This document shows, piece after piece, positions 35,416 to 48,000 of a stretch of 64,000 nucleotides of DNA (positions within the stretch are counted from its first letter, which is position 1; the number at the start of each line of letters is the position of its first letter). The notes below the pieces were generated by a model. That model ran no database searches. It saw nothing but the letters and a program-made list of their open reading frames with translations, and was not told where the DNA came from. A program made the position numbers and the translations under genes. The DNA is taken from positions 29,565,379-29,629,378 of the forward strand of contig OX235263.1 in NCBI GenBank assembly GCA_944472135.2. Reading direction: 5' to 3'. This DNA comes from Trichobilharzia regenti (Eukaryota > Platyhelminthes > Trematoda > Strigeidida > Schistosomatidae).

Positions 35416-35895
35416 CAAACCAACACTTGAATACCATAGAAATGATGCACAACATTACATACCTTTCTCTTAACCTAATTTAATACTTGATGAAAAATTT
35501 TGAAATGGATAACCGCATGATTACATTGCTACAACTTATATGATATTCCTGTTAAGTCATCTGAGGCTATGAGTTAACTTCAAGAAGCATATAGCTTCTA
35601 TGACCCCGACTATCTTAAAACAGAATACCCAATTTTATCACTTATAATAAATAAAACAGTATTTTTACAATATTAACTAATGCTGGCAAACTGTAACTAT
35701 TATTGCAGCCAAACTATGTACTACTGAAGACGTAGCAACTATATTCCACTAATAATAATCCACACAGACGAGACTATTTCGTTTTATGAAATGATTACGT
35801 CTATTCTTCCATATGCACTTTCCTTCATTGTGTGATTCTTCTCGGCTAAATTGTATCGTTCACACCCTGAGCTTAGTAAATAAACGAATATTCTT
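35416..35895. other. No gene seen
   Basis: AT-rich and unassigned. Confidence 0.3.
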
Positions 35896-36205
35896 GATTT
35901 GACACTAGTAACTGGTGTGATGCGTCTAGTACTCTGATTGGTGTAGACTGAATTCCATCAGTCAGGTTGTAATGTGACCATCATTCTAGCCAGCTCGCCA
36001 TCACGGTGCGCATTGGTTTGATGGTATTAGATGGTTGAAGGCAATCGGCCACAGGAAGCCCAACTAGACTTAGGTTTCGTGCTATTTGGCACTCACAAGT
36101 CAGCAAGGCGTATCTGCAACCTTGAAGAGACTCATGTCCCTTCTCAGATTCGAACCCGCATCACCCAGGGAGTGCTGCAGTCAGAGACGTTACTCCTGAG
36201 CTATT
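35896..36205 (-). mobile_element. SINE-D copy
   Basis: On the minus strand the head reads GAGCCCGAATAGCTCAGGAG with GGGTTCGAATCTGAG (B box), then AAGGGACATGAGTC and the body shared with 11904-12220. The tail ends at 35896 with GTCAAATC. Confidence 0.75.
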
Positions 36206-36248
36206 CGGGCTCGCGAGTGACCACCTGTAGGAATGTAATGGATATTTT

Positions 36249-36345
36249 GATTTGACACTAGTAACTAGCGTGATGCGTCTAGACCTCTGATTGGTGTACA
36301 CTGAATTCTAACAGTCAGGTTGTAATGTGACTGAGTTATTTATGT
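36249..36345 (-). repeat. Second SINE-D tail, direct repeat of 35896-35990
   Basis: Starts GATTTGACACTAGTAACT as at 35896 and continues through CTGATTGGTGTA to CAGTCAGGTTGTAATGTGAC. A SINE-D copy is thus preceded and followed by the same tail, as in a tandem or nested insertion. Confidence 0.75.
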
Positions 36346-36839
36346 CGGGCGGTTAAGTTTTAGAAGTATCAAGCGAGCCGGTTCAAAGTATAACTAACGT
36401 TTGTCTAGACATTTATTTATTCACAGTAAAACATAATAGTGAAAGTATGAAGTGTAATATTAATGATACATTAGAATACCAAATGCTGTATTAACCAAGA
36501 TTATGGTGACGTTTGAATCAAATAATTATATTTGTGACGTTATAATAATGTGATGTTAGAATGCACTTCCGTGTAATTATTCGTCGTTCAACATAAAGTG
36601 GTATGTTTAGGCTGGAACCCGAAACTGTGGTATTATACAAATAAATTGGTTGTTAAAAAAAGATTTAGTGATATACACGAGTAAGCTGTTATCAGAAGTG
36701 AATGGTATACAGATTGCCCGTAAATAATGTTAAGACTATTTTAGTGTCCACGTTAAAGACTAAAGTACTGAAATGGGAAATTTCGCAACATTTATTACTA
36801 CGACTTTTTTTATCAACTAACTGTTTGTTTCGATAATTT
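36346..36839. other. No gene seen
   Basis: AT-rich and unassigned. Confidence 0.3.
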
Positions 36840-37968
36840 TAGAAGAGACTTACAATTATATGACAATGCTTCATGCCAAGTAATCCACAACGGGAAACTT
36901 ACGGAAGCCCTCGAAGTGAGGACGAGAGTGAGGCTAGGCTGCCTATTATCGCCAATGATCTTCCTGATTGCAGTAGACTAGATAATGCGACAGACAACGG
37001 ACAATGAGGAAACAGGCATAAAATGGACTCACACAAAAAGAGACTTGGAGGATCTGGACTTCGCCGATGATATGTATATGTCTGATTTCCCACAAACTGG
37101 AAGATATGCAAGTGAAAAGCAACAAGCTGGCACAAGAAGCATCAAAGATAGGACACCATTCAGGTGAACATAGAGAAAACAGAGGTGATGAAGATTCCTG
37201 GCCAACAACAACAGCCACAGCGACAACAACAGACAACAATCAGCCAGCATAAATGGGAGGAACCTGAAAGGAATAACCTCCTTTACCTACCCACCAATCT
37301 GGGAAGCATCGTTTCAACTACAGGCCAGCTGAACTGACGAGGATATCAGAGCCAGAAACGGAAAAGCAAGACAAGCTTTCATTACTCTCAAGTCTGTGTG
37401 CAGGAGGTCAACAGCACTCATCATCAAAAATAACATCCGGATTTTCAACTCCAATGTGAAGTCAGTCAGTGCTACTCACTATTCGGATCAGAGACTTGGC
37501 CAGCGCGTCATAAAGAGCATCTCAAACAAACTTCGGACCTTCATTAACAGTTGTCTTCGCTCGATACCTCGCTCAAGATCAGATGGCCGGCCAGAAAAGA
37601 TCAGGAACAGGGAGGGATCTCTGGCAATGAGCGAACCAACACAGCAGGAACCGATTGTGAAACAAATAGTCAGGAAGAAATGGAGATGGATTGGCTGGCC
37701 ATACTCTGAGGAAACCATCAAGTGAGTGACATCACTAGACAAGCCATCGCTCGAGTGGAACCCGTCGGAAAGGGAAGCGAGCGGCGAGTTGGTCGTCAGT
37801 GCAAGGGTGGGGTGACTTGGAGGAGGTTATGTGAAGAGGAAATGAAAGCATGTGGGCAGACTTGGAGCGGGGTCAAAACGTTAGCAGGAAACAGAAGACG
37901 ATAGAGACGCGCAGCTGAAGCCCTATGTTCCTCTAGGAATTAAAGGAAATTATAATAATACAACTAAC
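36840..37968 (+). mobile_element. RTE LINE 3' fragment, defective lineage copy 2
   Basis: Collinear with 47090-48075 of the intact RTE: CQVIHNGKLTEALEVRTRV, CLLSPMIFLIAVD, DLEDLDFADDM, KARQAFITLKSV, IKNNIRIFNSNVKSV, KKWRWIGW and the tail GCCCTATGTTCCTCTAGGAA. Frames are broken by small insertions (in the FADD region, in ACCCACCAATCTGGG near 37290, TCAG near 37464, CAGCG near 37500 and AGTGCAAGGGTGGGG near 37800). The same insertions are present in 16722-17664. Confidence 0.85.
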
Positions 37969-38344
37969 CAGTAAAAATGAACTCATAGTGTTTAAGTGTA
38001 ATATTAGTTATGATTCAGCGGCAGGTTTAATCAGGTTAATCTAACTGTAGTTATCTGATATATGTATATATATGGCTACTTGCATTAAAATGTGAATCTG
38101 CGAACATTCATTATGTCTTGTCAGTTGACACACTGTCTAATACTACTACACAAGTAAATATTACCGGAATATCAAAAAATAAGCGCATAAAAATGACATT
38201 TAATTCCAAAAGAGATTCTAATGCATGTACAACTTACTATATACTCATATATTTCAAATTGTTACATTATATGAAGTGTGGACTTTTAAATACCCCTCAC
38301 ACCTACCTTTTTATTTAAATGAGAACCTATATCAGTTGGAGAAT
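37969..38344. other. No gene seen
   Basis: AT-rich; the small frame 38118-38318 shows no domain. Confidence 0.3.
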
Positions 38345-38545
38345 CATTGAATACCATGAAGCACTCGGCACAGGTATCGTTCTGGTTTAGGACTTTTCAC
38401 AACTGTGCGCATTCTGACGAGGTAGTGTGTGTTCAGCATTGAAGAGTTCTAAACTAGAGCACAGCATTTATCCAGTACACCCTTTCTCCGAGAAGTTCCA
38501 CAATTAATAGCAGCTGTGGAAGAAATCTAACTTAAGCTGTAGTTA
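38345..38545 (+). mobile_element. Very degenerate SINE-H copy
   Basis: Recognisable pieces are CATTGAAGAGTTCTAAACTA (ribozyme region, about 38440-38459), then ATCCAGTACACC and a run corresponding to the block before the tail. The B box and GAAA are lost. Confidence 0.4.
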
Positions 38546-39179
38546 AGCTGCTCGCTACACAATGCCTTCTTATTTAAACCAATTGATAATTTCAGACAAA
38601 CTTTTTACCCAGCCATAACTTACAAAAAGCGATTTCATTCAAAAGGGTTGATTAACATTTACTTTTTTATTCTTATTTAAATACTTTTAAATAGGCAAAT
38701 TTGTTGTTTTCATCAGGACTGATAATAATGTCACTCATCATTAGTTGTTATACATGCATTTTAATGTTTTTCTGTAGTTAGTCATGTAAATCAGCTTCAA
38801 ACATCAATTTCCTTGTTAGCACGTTGACAAGTTTCAATTTAGTTTATGTAAAAATAAATAACTGAGTTAGCCAAAGTTTCGACATGAAAGTCTTCATTCC
38901 TTTATAGCAGTATTTTATTTTATTTTAGAAAATAAAAGAGTTTATTCCTCTATGCTCAAATAAATTCCGGAAACGACTACATTGTTATTAGCTTCAGTAA
39001 TTACCCTAATCAAATGAAAACGCGTTGGCCACGTTAATTAACTACTGATAGTGTTTTGTATGTGTCTTCATTCAGCTTATCTGAATACTGTCGTAAGTTA
39101 CTGACTTCGTGTTCCTAAGGTATACACAGATAGAAAAGATTGTTTTTATGAATCTTTGTAACTAATTCAAACTCTTAAA
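38546..39179. other. No gene seen
   Basis: AT-rich and unassigned. Confidence 0.3.
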
Positions 39180-39830
39180 GTCTGTACTTCTTCTTCTCCA
39201 GGTTTCTTGCTCGCATAGGACATGGTTTACCTATTTAGGAAAAATTAGCCCGTTGTTCTAGAAACTTGATTTTCCGTGCTCGAGAAAATCTCCCAGCATG
39301 GCTAAGTAAAGGTGTAGTGAACAGCTCGATATTGGAACATCTGGTGCAAACCGGCCACAAAGCCAGCGTAGATGAATCCTTCTGTATATTATATCGGGTG
39401 CCAAATAAATGATCAAAAACATCGAAGCACCACAGGTTCCAAACAGCAGAGGCTATTGCAATTCGCCTCGAAAAACCAGTGCTCTGTATTCAAAAGAAGC
39501 AAGTCCCCTACTATTGCCCTGGCCTTCAGTAGAAACTATAAACTCATGAATTTGTAATATCATCCTTCCCAATTCTTCTGACATTCAGCTTATTTTATGT
39601 TGATGCTATTGAGCTGTAATCTATCAATATTATTGATTCGATGTTATTTAAATGACATTAATGTCGTTCATAACACTAATTCATTCATTCACTATAATGT
39701 ATGTATAAATGTTGAGCCTGATGATGAAGGGGTTATCGAAAAGAGTACTCTTTGTTCAGTATCCACTCTTTTGAAAATTTTAATGGACATTTTTAATCAG
39801 TACATATTAGTAACTCAGTCATATGGAAGT
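39180..39830 (+). mobile_element. Penelope-like element (PLE-B), decayed copy 3
   Basis: Only the endonuclease end and 3' region remain: NLIFRARENLPAWLSKGVVN, SSILEHLVQTGHKASVDESF, CILYRVPNK and, out of frame, TAEAIAIRLEKPVLC. The 3' part has CTGATGATGAAGGGG, then TTATCGAAAAGAG at 39718-39745, and aligns with 14226-14260 and with the minus strand of 19195-19300. Confidence 0.8.
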
Positions 39831-40547
39831 ATATTTTGCCGACAGGAACAGATGTTTCATAGAGAAGACGAAATGCCTAGCTGAAAATATTTCTAGTATT
39901 AAAACAAAGTTTTAAGCATAGCAAAAAGACATTAGTGTTGACCGAAGTTAATGCCTTTTAATATATTTAATCAAAATTTCTGCCAGCTACTTGTGATAAA
40001 ATACATCTTCAACTTTCTAGATTTAAGTTCATTATGGTTACAATAAAACTTTATTCTAGGAAATTAAGATAAATATGTTGCTATGAACTATATGAATGAA
40101 CAATCAAAAAATTCACCCATTTTGATGGTATTTTGGGCTGAAATTCAAATTCTTCTGGATTAGTTCTTCTGTTTCACTTGCTCTCTCTGATGGGAATCAT
40201 TTTTTCTAACTAACTTTTACCAGTTTACCTTTAGTATGATTGTAATTCCTAAGAAGCATCATAAAATAATCCGCTTTGTTGCCTGCTGCACTTGCATAAC
40301 GCCTAACAAAATCATGATAATAAAAAAAATACAGTCGCAATCAGTAATGTCACCAAAACTTAGCTCAAAATTAATTACTCATTAGTTTCTCCTCCTCGAG
40401 TTAACCTTCCATTTTCCTTAAATTTAATCACACCGAATGCTGAAAAACCATATCTCCGATATTTGAAAAAAGAAAATACATTTACACATAATTTAATATT
40501 TATTCTCAAGTATTAGTTTTGTAGGGAATTTTGTTTGCTTGCATAGA
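39831..40547. other. No gene seen
   Basis: AT-rich and unassigned. Confidence 0.3.
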
Positions 40548-40665
40548 TTATTTCATCATCATGAGCTGACATCAGTCAGAGAACCACTGGAAAACCTTGG
40601 AGTACTGGGCAGCTGCTTCGACCTAATTTGGGACTCTTCATCGGTGTGCACTCATTTCTCCATTA
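40548..40665 (-). mobile_element. SINE-H copy, 3' half
   Basis: On the minus strand it reads GATGAAGAGTCCCAAATTAG, then GTCGAAGCAGCTGCCCAGTAC and CCAGTGGTTCTCTGACTGAT, then GTCAGCTCATGATG. The ribozyme core is damaged: GAAG instead of GAAA, GCC instead of GTC. Confidence 0.65.
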
Positions 40666-40734
40666 AAATTTTATTTCATAATAAGGTCGACACGGAAGTT
40701 AAAATTAAACATGTGCATTGACTATAATTTCAAC

Positions 40735-41300
40735 TTTGTATGCTACTGTTTCCAACCTGCCTGTTTCAACTACAGGCGGAACGGTTGAAGATGTCAACGC
40801 AAGGATCGGAAAGGTAAGATACACCTTCATCATTCTAAAATGAGTTTGGAAATTCTCTGCACTCAGTACAGTGAACAAGATTCGGATTTTCAACACAAAT
40901 GTTGAGTCAGTCAGCGGTTTTATGTGGGTCAGGAACTTGCACTGCATAATCAGGAAAAACATTTCCAACAGGTTGAAGACTTTGATCAACGGATCTCTTC
41001 TCTCTTTATTGAAGATCAAATAATTAGAGACAAGAAACTATGGGAAATAACTAACCAAGAACCAAGACAGTCGAATAACATCGCAAGGATGGCAGGCCAT
41101 TGCTCGAGTAGGATCCGAATGGGAAATGACGAGTGGACCATCCAAGGGTGATATGGAGGATGTCGTGCGGGGAGGAGGTGAAGGCTTATGGGCAACCGCG
41201 GGCTCAGCCGAAGAGGACAACGGAAAATAGAACAAAGTAGAGATGTGTTGCTGAAGACCTATGTTCCCTTCGGAACCCAAGTGAATAATAATAATTCCAC
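40735..41300 (+). mobile_element. RTE LINE 3' fragment (second subfamily)
   Basis: Starts with TTTCAACTACAGGCGGAACG (compare 47509-47528), then frames giving INEQDSDFQHKC-like and NKLKTLINGSL-like stretches. It ends CTATGTTCCCTTCGGAACCC and AATAATAATAATT. Non-coding because of frameshifts. Confidence 0.7.
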
Positions 41301-41819
41301 TGCTTTTAAAACAGTCAGTCCCACTGATAAATTTAGATAAGGCATTCAGAAGACAAATATTGCAAAATGACATCATTTGGTAGTTTCTCTAGAATCGCAC
41401 TACAAGTAGCATGATTCACAATAATGAAAAGTGTATTCACTTCCGACCGAGGAATACAGAAGTTTTATCCACATGATATCTCCATCTGAATGTTACCCAT
41501 ATTAATGAGGGAGTAGTGTAAAAGATATATTTTTCAAGGTCCTTTGGAAATTCTCCACTTAGTTCAGATGACTTAAAGTAATTTTTGAATTTTAGATTAG
41601 TACCATCGCATTGGTTTTGATAACCATAGTAATATAATCTTCGGACAGTGCACGGACTTCTAGTGGAAATTAGTTTAGCGCATATGCTATCCGTGCAGTA
41701 TTCCTTCCTAAATCAGAAGTTCCTTTGAACTCTATGTGAACCTTTATTTATTCATTCATGTGCCTAATAATTTTGTGACTAATAATCGCCTACACCAATA
41801 TTATCGCATTTCAGTATTT
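41301..41819. other. No gene seen
   Basis: AT-rich and unassigned. Confidence 0.3.
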
Positions 41820-41975
41820 CCACTCATTGTTAAACTTTAACACTCAATGGAAAACAAACTGTTATTGTCTTTTGCGATTCATATGCAACTACGATTTTAC
41901 AGCTACGAGAATGAATTCGTTGAAAAGAGGACTTCTTCACCGAAATCTGTGTTTTATATCTTAATAAGGGATGAT
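41820..41975 (+). mobile_element. Solo PLE-A terminal piece
   Basis: TTACAGCTACGAGAATGAAT, then TCGTTGAAAAGAGGACTTC matches 4341-4400 and the minus strand at 54160-54200, which sit at PLE-A ends. No PLE coding sequence is attached. Confidence 0.45.
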
Positions 41976-42529
41976 TAATTCATTTAAAAAGGTCAGAATT
42001 TCCACCATGGTTGAAAACCAAACTTTCATTTGCAAGAAATGAAATTCGTTTCTCCATAAACGGGTCACAAATCATGAATATCGAAAAACATATCGGAAAA
42101 TTCCACGCTGTTGTCCCATTTACTTGAGGAATTCCAAGGAATTTCCTCCTATAATATTTCGTACAGAGGAGGAATGTGGTATACAGTATGCACTTGATAG
42201 TTCACTGAAGCTTTCAAGTTGTTAGTAGCATGATTTGATAACTAATTAGCGGTAGCTTTCTATGTTGCAGTACCTACCTTCCCAAGTGGCAGCTCCTCTC
42301 TCTTGTTATTTCGACCGCATAAAGACTCTTTTGGTAAACGCATTTCGAATGTAGCTTGGTGCCAGATTAGACTGAATGTAAAATGCTTGAACCACGGAGA
42401 ATTCTTGACGAAAAGAATCCATATATACTGTATCATTCCAATCCACTGTTTAGTTGAGCACTTTTTGACATGACATCCACTGCATAACTTTCTGTATACA
42501 CTGACATGTTTTAAAAGTATCCTGATATA
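41976..42529. other. No gene seen
   Basis: Unassigned. The minus-strand frame 42260-42559 runs into the SINE-R tail and shows no domain. Confidence 0.3.
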
Positions 42530-42765
42530 TTTTATTCCCTTACGTTCCCAGTGGAACATGGGGTCTAAGCTAGGGGCTTGAAGTTTCGGTAGCAGTGGTG
42601 ATTATTTTTGCGGGATGGGGATGCTAGCCTCATACCCAGCCTTCCGTCTTCACCAGTCTTACTACTGGTTTAGCGAGGTTTGAAGGTGCGTTGACCTGGG
42701 ATTGAACTCCGGACCACCTACATGGTTGGTGAACACTCTACAGCAATGCCACCGACGCATGGTCC
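42530..42765 (-). mobile_element. SINE-R copy
   Basis: On the minus strand: ATGCGTCGGTGGCATTGCTG (head), a degenerate B-box region (GGAGTTCAATCCC), TGAGGCTAGCATCCCCATCC (RTE-leader block), and the RTE-like tail CATGTTCCACTGGGAACGTA. This is the reverse-strand counterpart of 5439-5692. Confidence 0.75.
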
Positions 42766-43729
42766 TGATTTTTGCTCACTACTGAAACACTTGCAAATCC
42801 GGCACTACGAAATTTACTACTGGTGAAAGTGATTTGTCAAAAATCAGATTGATACACTTTTCAATGGCGACATTTCTACACATCAATCACGCACTGAGTG
42901 TTTCAACTGGCAAGTTTATTTTTTGTCTAGCGTAGGACACACATCCTATCAATCCTTCTAATGACCCAAAAAAGTTTGATGAATGACATAATAATAATGA
43001 ATTATAAACTATTACTATGCTCTAAATCATATTCATTGAAGTTAAAAGCCCATTAAACATTAAGGGTGGCTCACATTCATATACTGTAGTAAATAAAAAA
43101 CGGAAATAGGTAGGAAAAATACTACTAGTAGGATAGATACTACTGTGAACTAATTATTAAGGTTTTAATTTTATTTATAATGCATTAAGTTAAATGAAAT
43201 AAATTTAGTCTTTCTTCAGTTAATAAAGTAATAATTCAGTTAAACAAACCTGATCAGATGTGTCATTGAGTGAAAACTGAAAATGTTTTGATGGAGACAA
43301 ACAATAGATTATTGAATCTTTTGTCTGTCAAAGCATAAAACGAGTCATTATGACACTAATGTCATCAAATGAGAATAAAGATCAATGAACAAAGTTTTAA
43401 TAGCTGATGCTGATTTGGATAAGGTAAGGTAAGCTTAATTTGGAAGTTTCAATTGATTTTTCAGCCTATTTCTATTGACTTCCAATTACCTAATGATATC
43501 TAAGTACCGTCTCCTGAACTAATAAACTGCTAAGGGTTATTGTCTTTCTCAGCGGCATAATAGAAAATTAAAACTTCAGTAAGCAGTCTGTGATATTTCA
43601 TGATTCTAGTTAAAATCTATATTGTCAGGGAATAAGGTTAAAACTCAGTTTTTGGGAACAGATTTCTCACGTACTGGGCTATGACCCACACGTTTTGTGC
43701 AATAGTTAATTATACTACCCTGTTTCTCA
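42766..43729. other. No gene seen
   Basis: AT-rich and unassigned. Confidence 0.3.
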
Positions 43730-43883
43730 GGCTAAAGTAAGTGGAGCGGGATTTGAGCCCTGATGTCAGCTCATGGTGAAATCCTCCATACAGGTTAAAA
43801 CTGCAACTAAATGGAGTATATAAACTAATCCTGAAGTGGTATTAAACAAACTGGCTAAAGTAAGTGGAGCGGGATTTGAGCCC
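43730..43883 (+). mobile_element. 5'-truncated SINE-H tail with 31-base target duplication
   Basis: A 92-base insert (43761-43852: TGATGTCAGCTCATGGTGAA to ATTAAACAAACT) is identical, but for one base, to the tail of the SINE-H at 48341-48432. It is flanked by an exact 31-base direct repeat (43730-43760 and 43853-43883, GGCTAAAGTAAG to GATTTGAGCCC). Such a long duplication and 5' truncation indicate target-primed reverse transcription. Confidence 0.85.
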
Positions 43884-43974
43884 AGAACCAGTTACCTGAA
43901 AGCTGAGTACTCAAGCTGACGAACCATATCTCCACAACTAAGCTATCTGATGACGTGAATTACAGGTTTGATTG

Positions 43975-44200
43975 TGAGCTGGCACCAGTTGGAGAACCAC
44001 TGAGAAGACAGTGAGGACTGCATAGCTATTTTTTTCTGGTTTTGGACTGTTCATCGGTGTGCATCCACTGGGGCTGGAATCCAGGATCTTCCGACTACAA
44101 GGCGAGCTCGTAATCCATTCAGCCACTAGGGCCTGGTCTAATGGCCCATAAACTCTATCTTCCGCCTATTCGTGGTATATTGCACAACTGCCACCCAATG
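43975..44200 (-). mobile_element. SINE-H copy, older type
   Basis: On the minus strand: GGGCCCTAGTGGCTGAATGG-like head with GCTCGCCTTGTAG, a B box changed to GGATTCCAGCCCC, GCACACCGATGAACAGTCC, then CAGTGGTTCTCCAACTGGTG. The hammerhead core is no longer intact. Confidence 0.65.
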
Positions 44201-45047
44201 TCACAATTGAGTAACTATTCGCTTACTTGAACTACTTCTACTAAAGTAACATAAGAACGGATACACATTCCAGAGGACAGGACTTTTAGATCCAGATACC
44301 TATTGCTTATCTTCTCTAGCAACCAAAAGTCTTTGATCTCTTCTTTTTTTAAATGTTATTGATGACTTCCTTCTTTGTTTAAAATCAATCGGCATTCGAT
44401 TTGCTAGCAATGTATTATTTCCCACTAAGTGATTAGAAATCAAATTATGTACGTTCTATCACGCTATTTTTTTGCAAGTTTCTTCCGCAATAACTTTCTC
44501 TTAGTCTAAATGCGAAGTGTTGTTAATTCTAAATCTTGTAATATTTTGAAAACTATACTCCAACTGACACCCGAGCGCGCGCTTTTCGACTATTACGCTA
44601 CATTTTGGTCATAAATAAAATATCTTATTACTCTAAAATTTTATGCAAAGTGTTTGCGGAAATTATCACAATTATTAACCTTTCGAACACTGAATCCAAA
44701 AAATACAATCTTATTGACAGATAATACACATAACTAACTGTTTGGATTTGTGGAATTTTTAAACATAAACACATCTATAATTGTATATATTGTTGGATTT
44801 ATATGTTCAAGTTGCTCCAAGTCAGTGAGTTTATGGTTAAGATATCATTTTAGTTACATATACTGAACTATATTGCATGTTGTCTTATTGTATAGTTGTC
44901 GTCGCTTTTTGCCCTTTTTTGTGTGAACTGTTTCCTTTGTTGACGTTGTTCTCATTGTTTGTCCGTTATTTTTTGATTTTGAGGGGAGCAACCCAAAAAG
45001 TTGCTTCTCTCTAAACTTTTACTTAATGTAATCATTCTTTTCTCAGG
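44201..45047. other. No gene seen
   Basis: AT- and T-rich sequence up to the start of the RTE leader. If the RTE has a longer leader than the 45048-45100 block shared with SINE-R, part of it may be here, but no other copy shows it. Confidence 0.3.
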
Positions 45048-48000
45048 CGTGAGGCTAGCAACCCCACCCTGTAAACAAAAATTGCTACAGAATCTTCAGT
45101 ATGCTGAACCTCCTTGCACCAAAAGAAAAAGTCTGTGTAGGAACATGGAACGTTCGAACTATGTACGAGACTGGAAAAGCTGCCCAGATCGCCAACGAGA
45201 TGAAAAGATACGGAATACAAGTGCTGGGAATATGTGAGAGCAGATGGAATGGGAGTGGACTCACCAAATTGTCAACAGGTGAGTCAGTGATCTACTCCGG
45301 TCACCCAGAAGATAACCACACGCACACCGAGGGCGTGGCTATCATGATGTCACCAACGGCAACGAAAGCCCTGATACAATGGGAGGCGATTTCGTCCAGG
45401 ATAATGACCGCCAGGTTCAACTCCAAAGGAAGGAAAGTGTCAATCATACAATGTTATGCACCCACAAACAACGCAGACCTCGAGAAGAAAGAAGAATTCT
45501 ACAGGCAACTACAGGCAACAATGGACAATACTCCAGCTGGCGACATGAAAATACTAATGGGAGACATGAACGCCAAACTGGGACCAGACAATACGGGAAG
45601 GGAACTCATCATGGGTAGAGAAGCTCTAGGAGAAATGAATGAAAACGGAGAACTCTTCGCCGACTTCTGCGCCTTCAACGAACTGGTGATTGGTGGCAGT
45701 GTATACAAGCACAAAGATATCCACAAGGCTACATGGGTGTCACCAGACGGGCAAACCAAAAACCAAATCGACTTCATCTCAATCTCAAGGAAGTGGAGGC
45801 GCAGCCTACTGGACACAAAAGCAAGAAGAGGAGCAGACGTTGGCTCAGACCACTATCTCGTACAAGGGACAATCCAAATCAAATTAAAAGCTTTCAGGGA
45901 ATCAGGAGCTGCAGATAGACCACAAGCCAAGTTCAACACTCAAAAGCTGAAGGACCAGGCTACAAAGGACATCTTCATTGCAAGCATAAAGGACAAAGCC
46001 GAGACACAAATCAACACTAGCGAAGAGGTCGGCGTTGAAAAGCACTGGAACAACTTGAAAACGGTGTGGAGCCAAACCTGCATAGAAATTCTAGGCAGAA
46101 AAAAGAGACAGGACAAACAGTGGCTCACTACGGACACTTGGAAACTAATAGAAGAGAGAAGGACAGTGAAGCAAAAGATTATCCAGTGCACGGACGAGCA
46201 ACAAAAACAGGAGCTGAATGCAAGCTACAATACACTGAACAAAAGAGTGAAGAAAAGTGCCAGGGAAGACAAAAGAAAATATTATGAAACCATGGCAAAC
46301 GAAGCAGAACAAGCTGCAGGCAAAGGAGACCTCGCCACACTCTACCAAACAACTAGGAACCTTTCGGGCAAACGTTCGACACAGATTAAGCCAATAAAGG
46401 ACGACAATGGAAAGTCAATCACCAAAGAGGTGGAACAGAGAAAGCACTGGGTTGAACACTTCAAAAGACTTCTAAATCGTCCGCCACCTACAACACGTCC
46501 AGCAATACCAACAACGGAAGCAGAACTACCAGTGAACACTGACCCCCCGACGAAATCAGAAGTCCTGAATGCAATCAAGATGCTTAAAACTGGGAAAACA
46601 CCGGGACCAGATGGAATCCCAGCAGAGGCTTTGAAAATAGACCCAGAGACAACAGCGGACTTGATGACACCACTACTGGAGAAGGTGTGGAAAGAGGGCA
46701 AAGTACCCGAGGATTGGAAGAACAGTTACTTATTCAAACTTCCAAAGAAAGGAGACTTAAGTCAATGTAAAAACTGGCGTGGAATTATGCTTCTGTCCAT
46801 TCCAAGCAAGATACTAAGTCGCATCATCCTGGAGAGAATCAAACAAGCCCTAGATGAAAAACTTCGTCCGGAACAGGCTGGATTCAGGAGAAACAAATCA
46901 TGTATTGATCAAATCGCCACTCTACGGATCATCATTGAACAAAGCTTGGAATGGCAGTCACCTCTCTATCTCAACTTCATCGACTTTGAAAAGGCCTTCG
47001 ACAGCGTCGATCGAGAGGTCATTTGGAAACTACTTCGCTACTACGGGGTCCCATCGACAATTATACACCTCATCCAACAGTTATACGACAATGCTGCATG
47101 CCAAGTAATCCACAACGGGAAACTTACGGAAGCCTTCGAAGTGAGGACGGGAGTGAGGCAAGGCTGTCTACTATCACCAATGATCTTCCTGATTGCAATT
47201 GATTGGATAATGCGACAGACAACGGCAACCAACGAGGGAACAGGCATAAAATGGACTGACACAAAAGACTTGGAGGATCTGGATTTCGCCGATGATATAT
47301 GTCTGATTTCCCATAAACTGGAAGATATGCAAATGAAAAGTAACAAGTTGGCAGAAGAAGCATCAAAGATAGGACTTCACGTGAACATAGATAAAACAGA
47401 GATGATGAAGATTCCTTGCCAACATCAACAGCAACAACAGACCACAATAAGCATAAATGGGAAGAACCTGAAAGAAACAACCTCCTTCACCTACCTGGGA
47501 AGCATCGTCTCAACTACAGGCGGAACTGACGAGGACATCAAAGCCAGAATCGGAAAAGCAAGACAAGCTTTCATTACTCTCAAATCTGTGTGGAGGTCAA
47601 CAGCAATCAGCATCAAAAATAAGATCCGGATTTTCAACTCCAATGTGAAGTCAGTGCTACTATACGGATCAGAGACTTGGCGAGTCATAAAGAGCATCTC
47701 AAACAAACTTCAAACCTTCATTAACAACTGTCTCCGCTCAATACTCAAGATCAGATGGCCAGAAAAGATCAGCAACAGGGATCTCTGGGAGCGAACCAAT
47801 CAGGAACCGATTGTGAAACAAATAGGCAGAAAGAAATGGAGATGGATTGGCCATACGCTGAGGAAACCATCAAGTGACATCACTAGACAAGCCCTCGAGT
47901 GGAACCCGAAAGGGAGGCGGCGAGTTGGTCGTCCAAGGGTGACTTGGAGGAGGTCATGTGAAGAGGAGATGAAAGCATGTGGGCAGACCTGGAGCAGGGT

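Noticed and set aside
45499..47706. Several open frames on the minus strand and other plus frames inside the RTE
   Set aside because: All overlap the 989-codon RTE frame, which has the diagnostic domains; the others show none.
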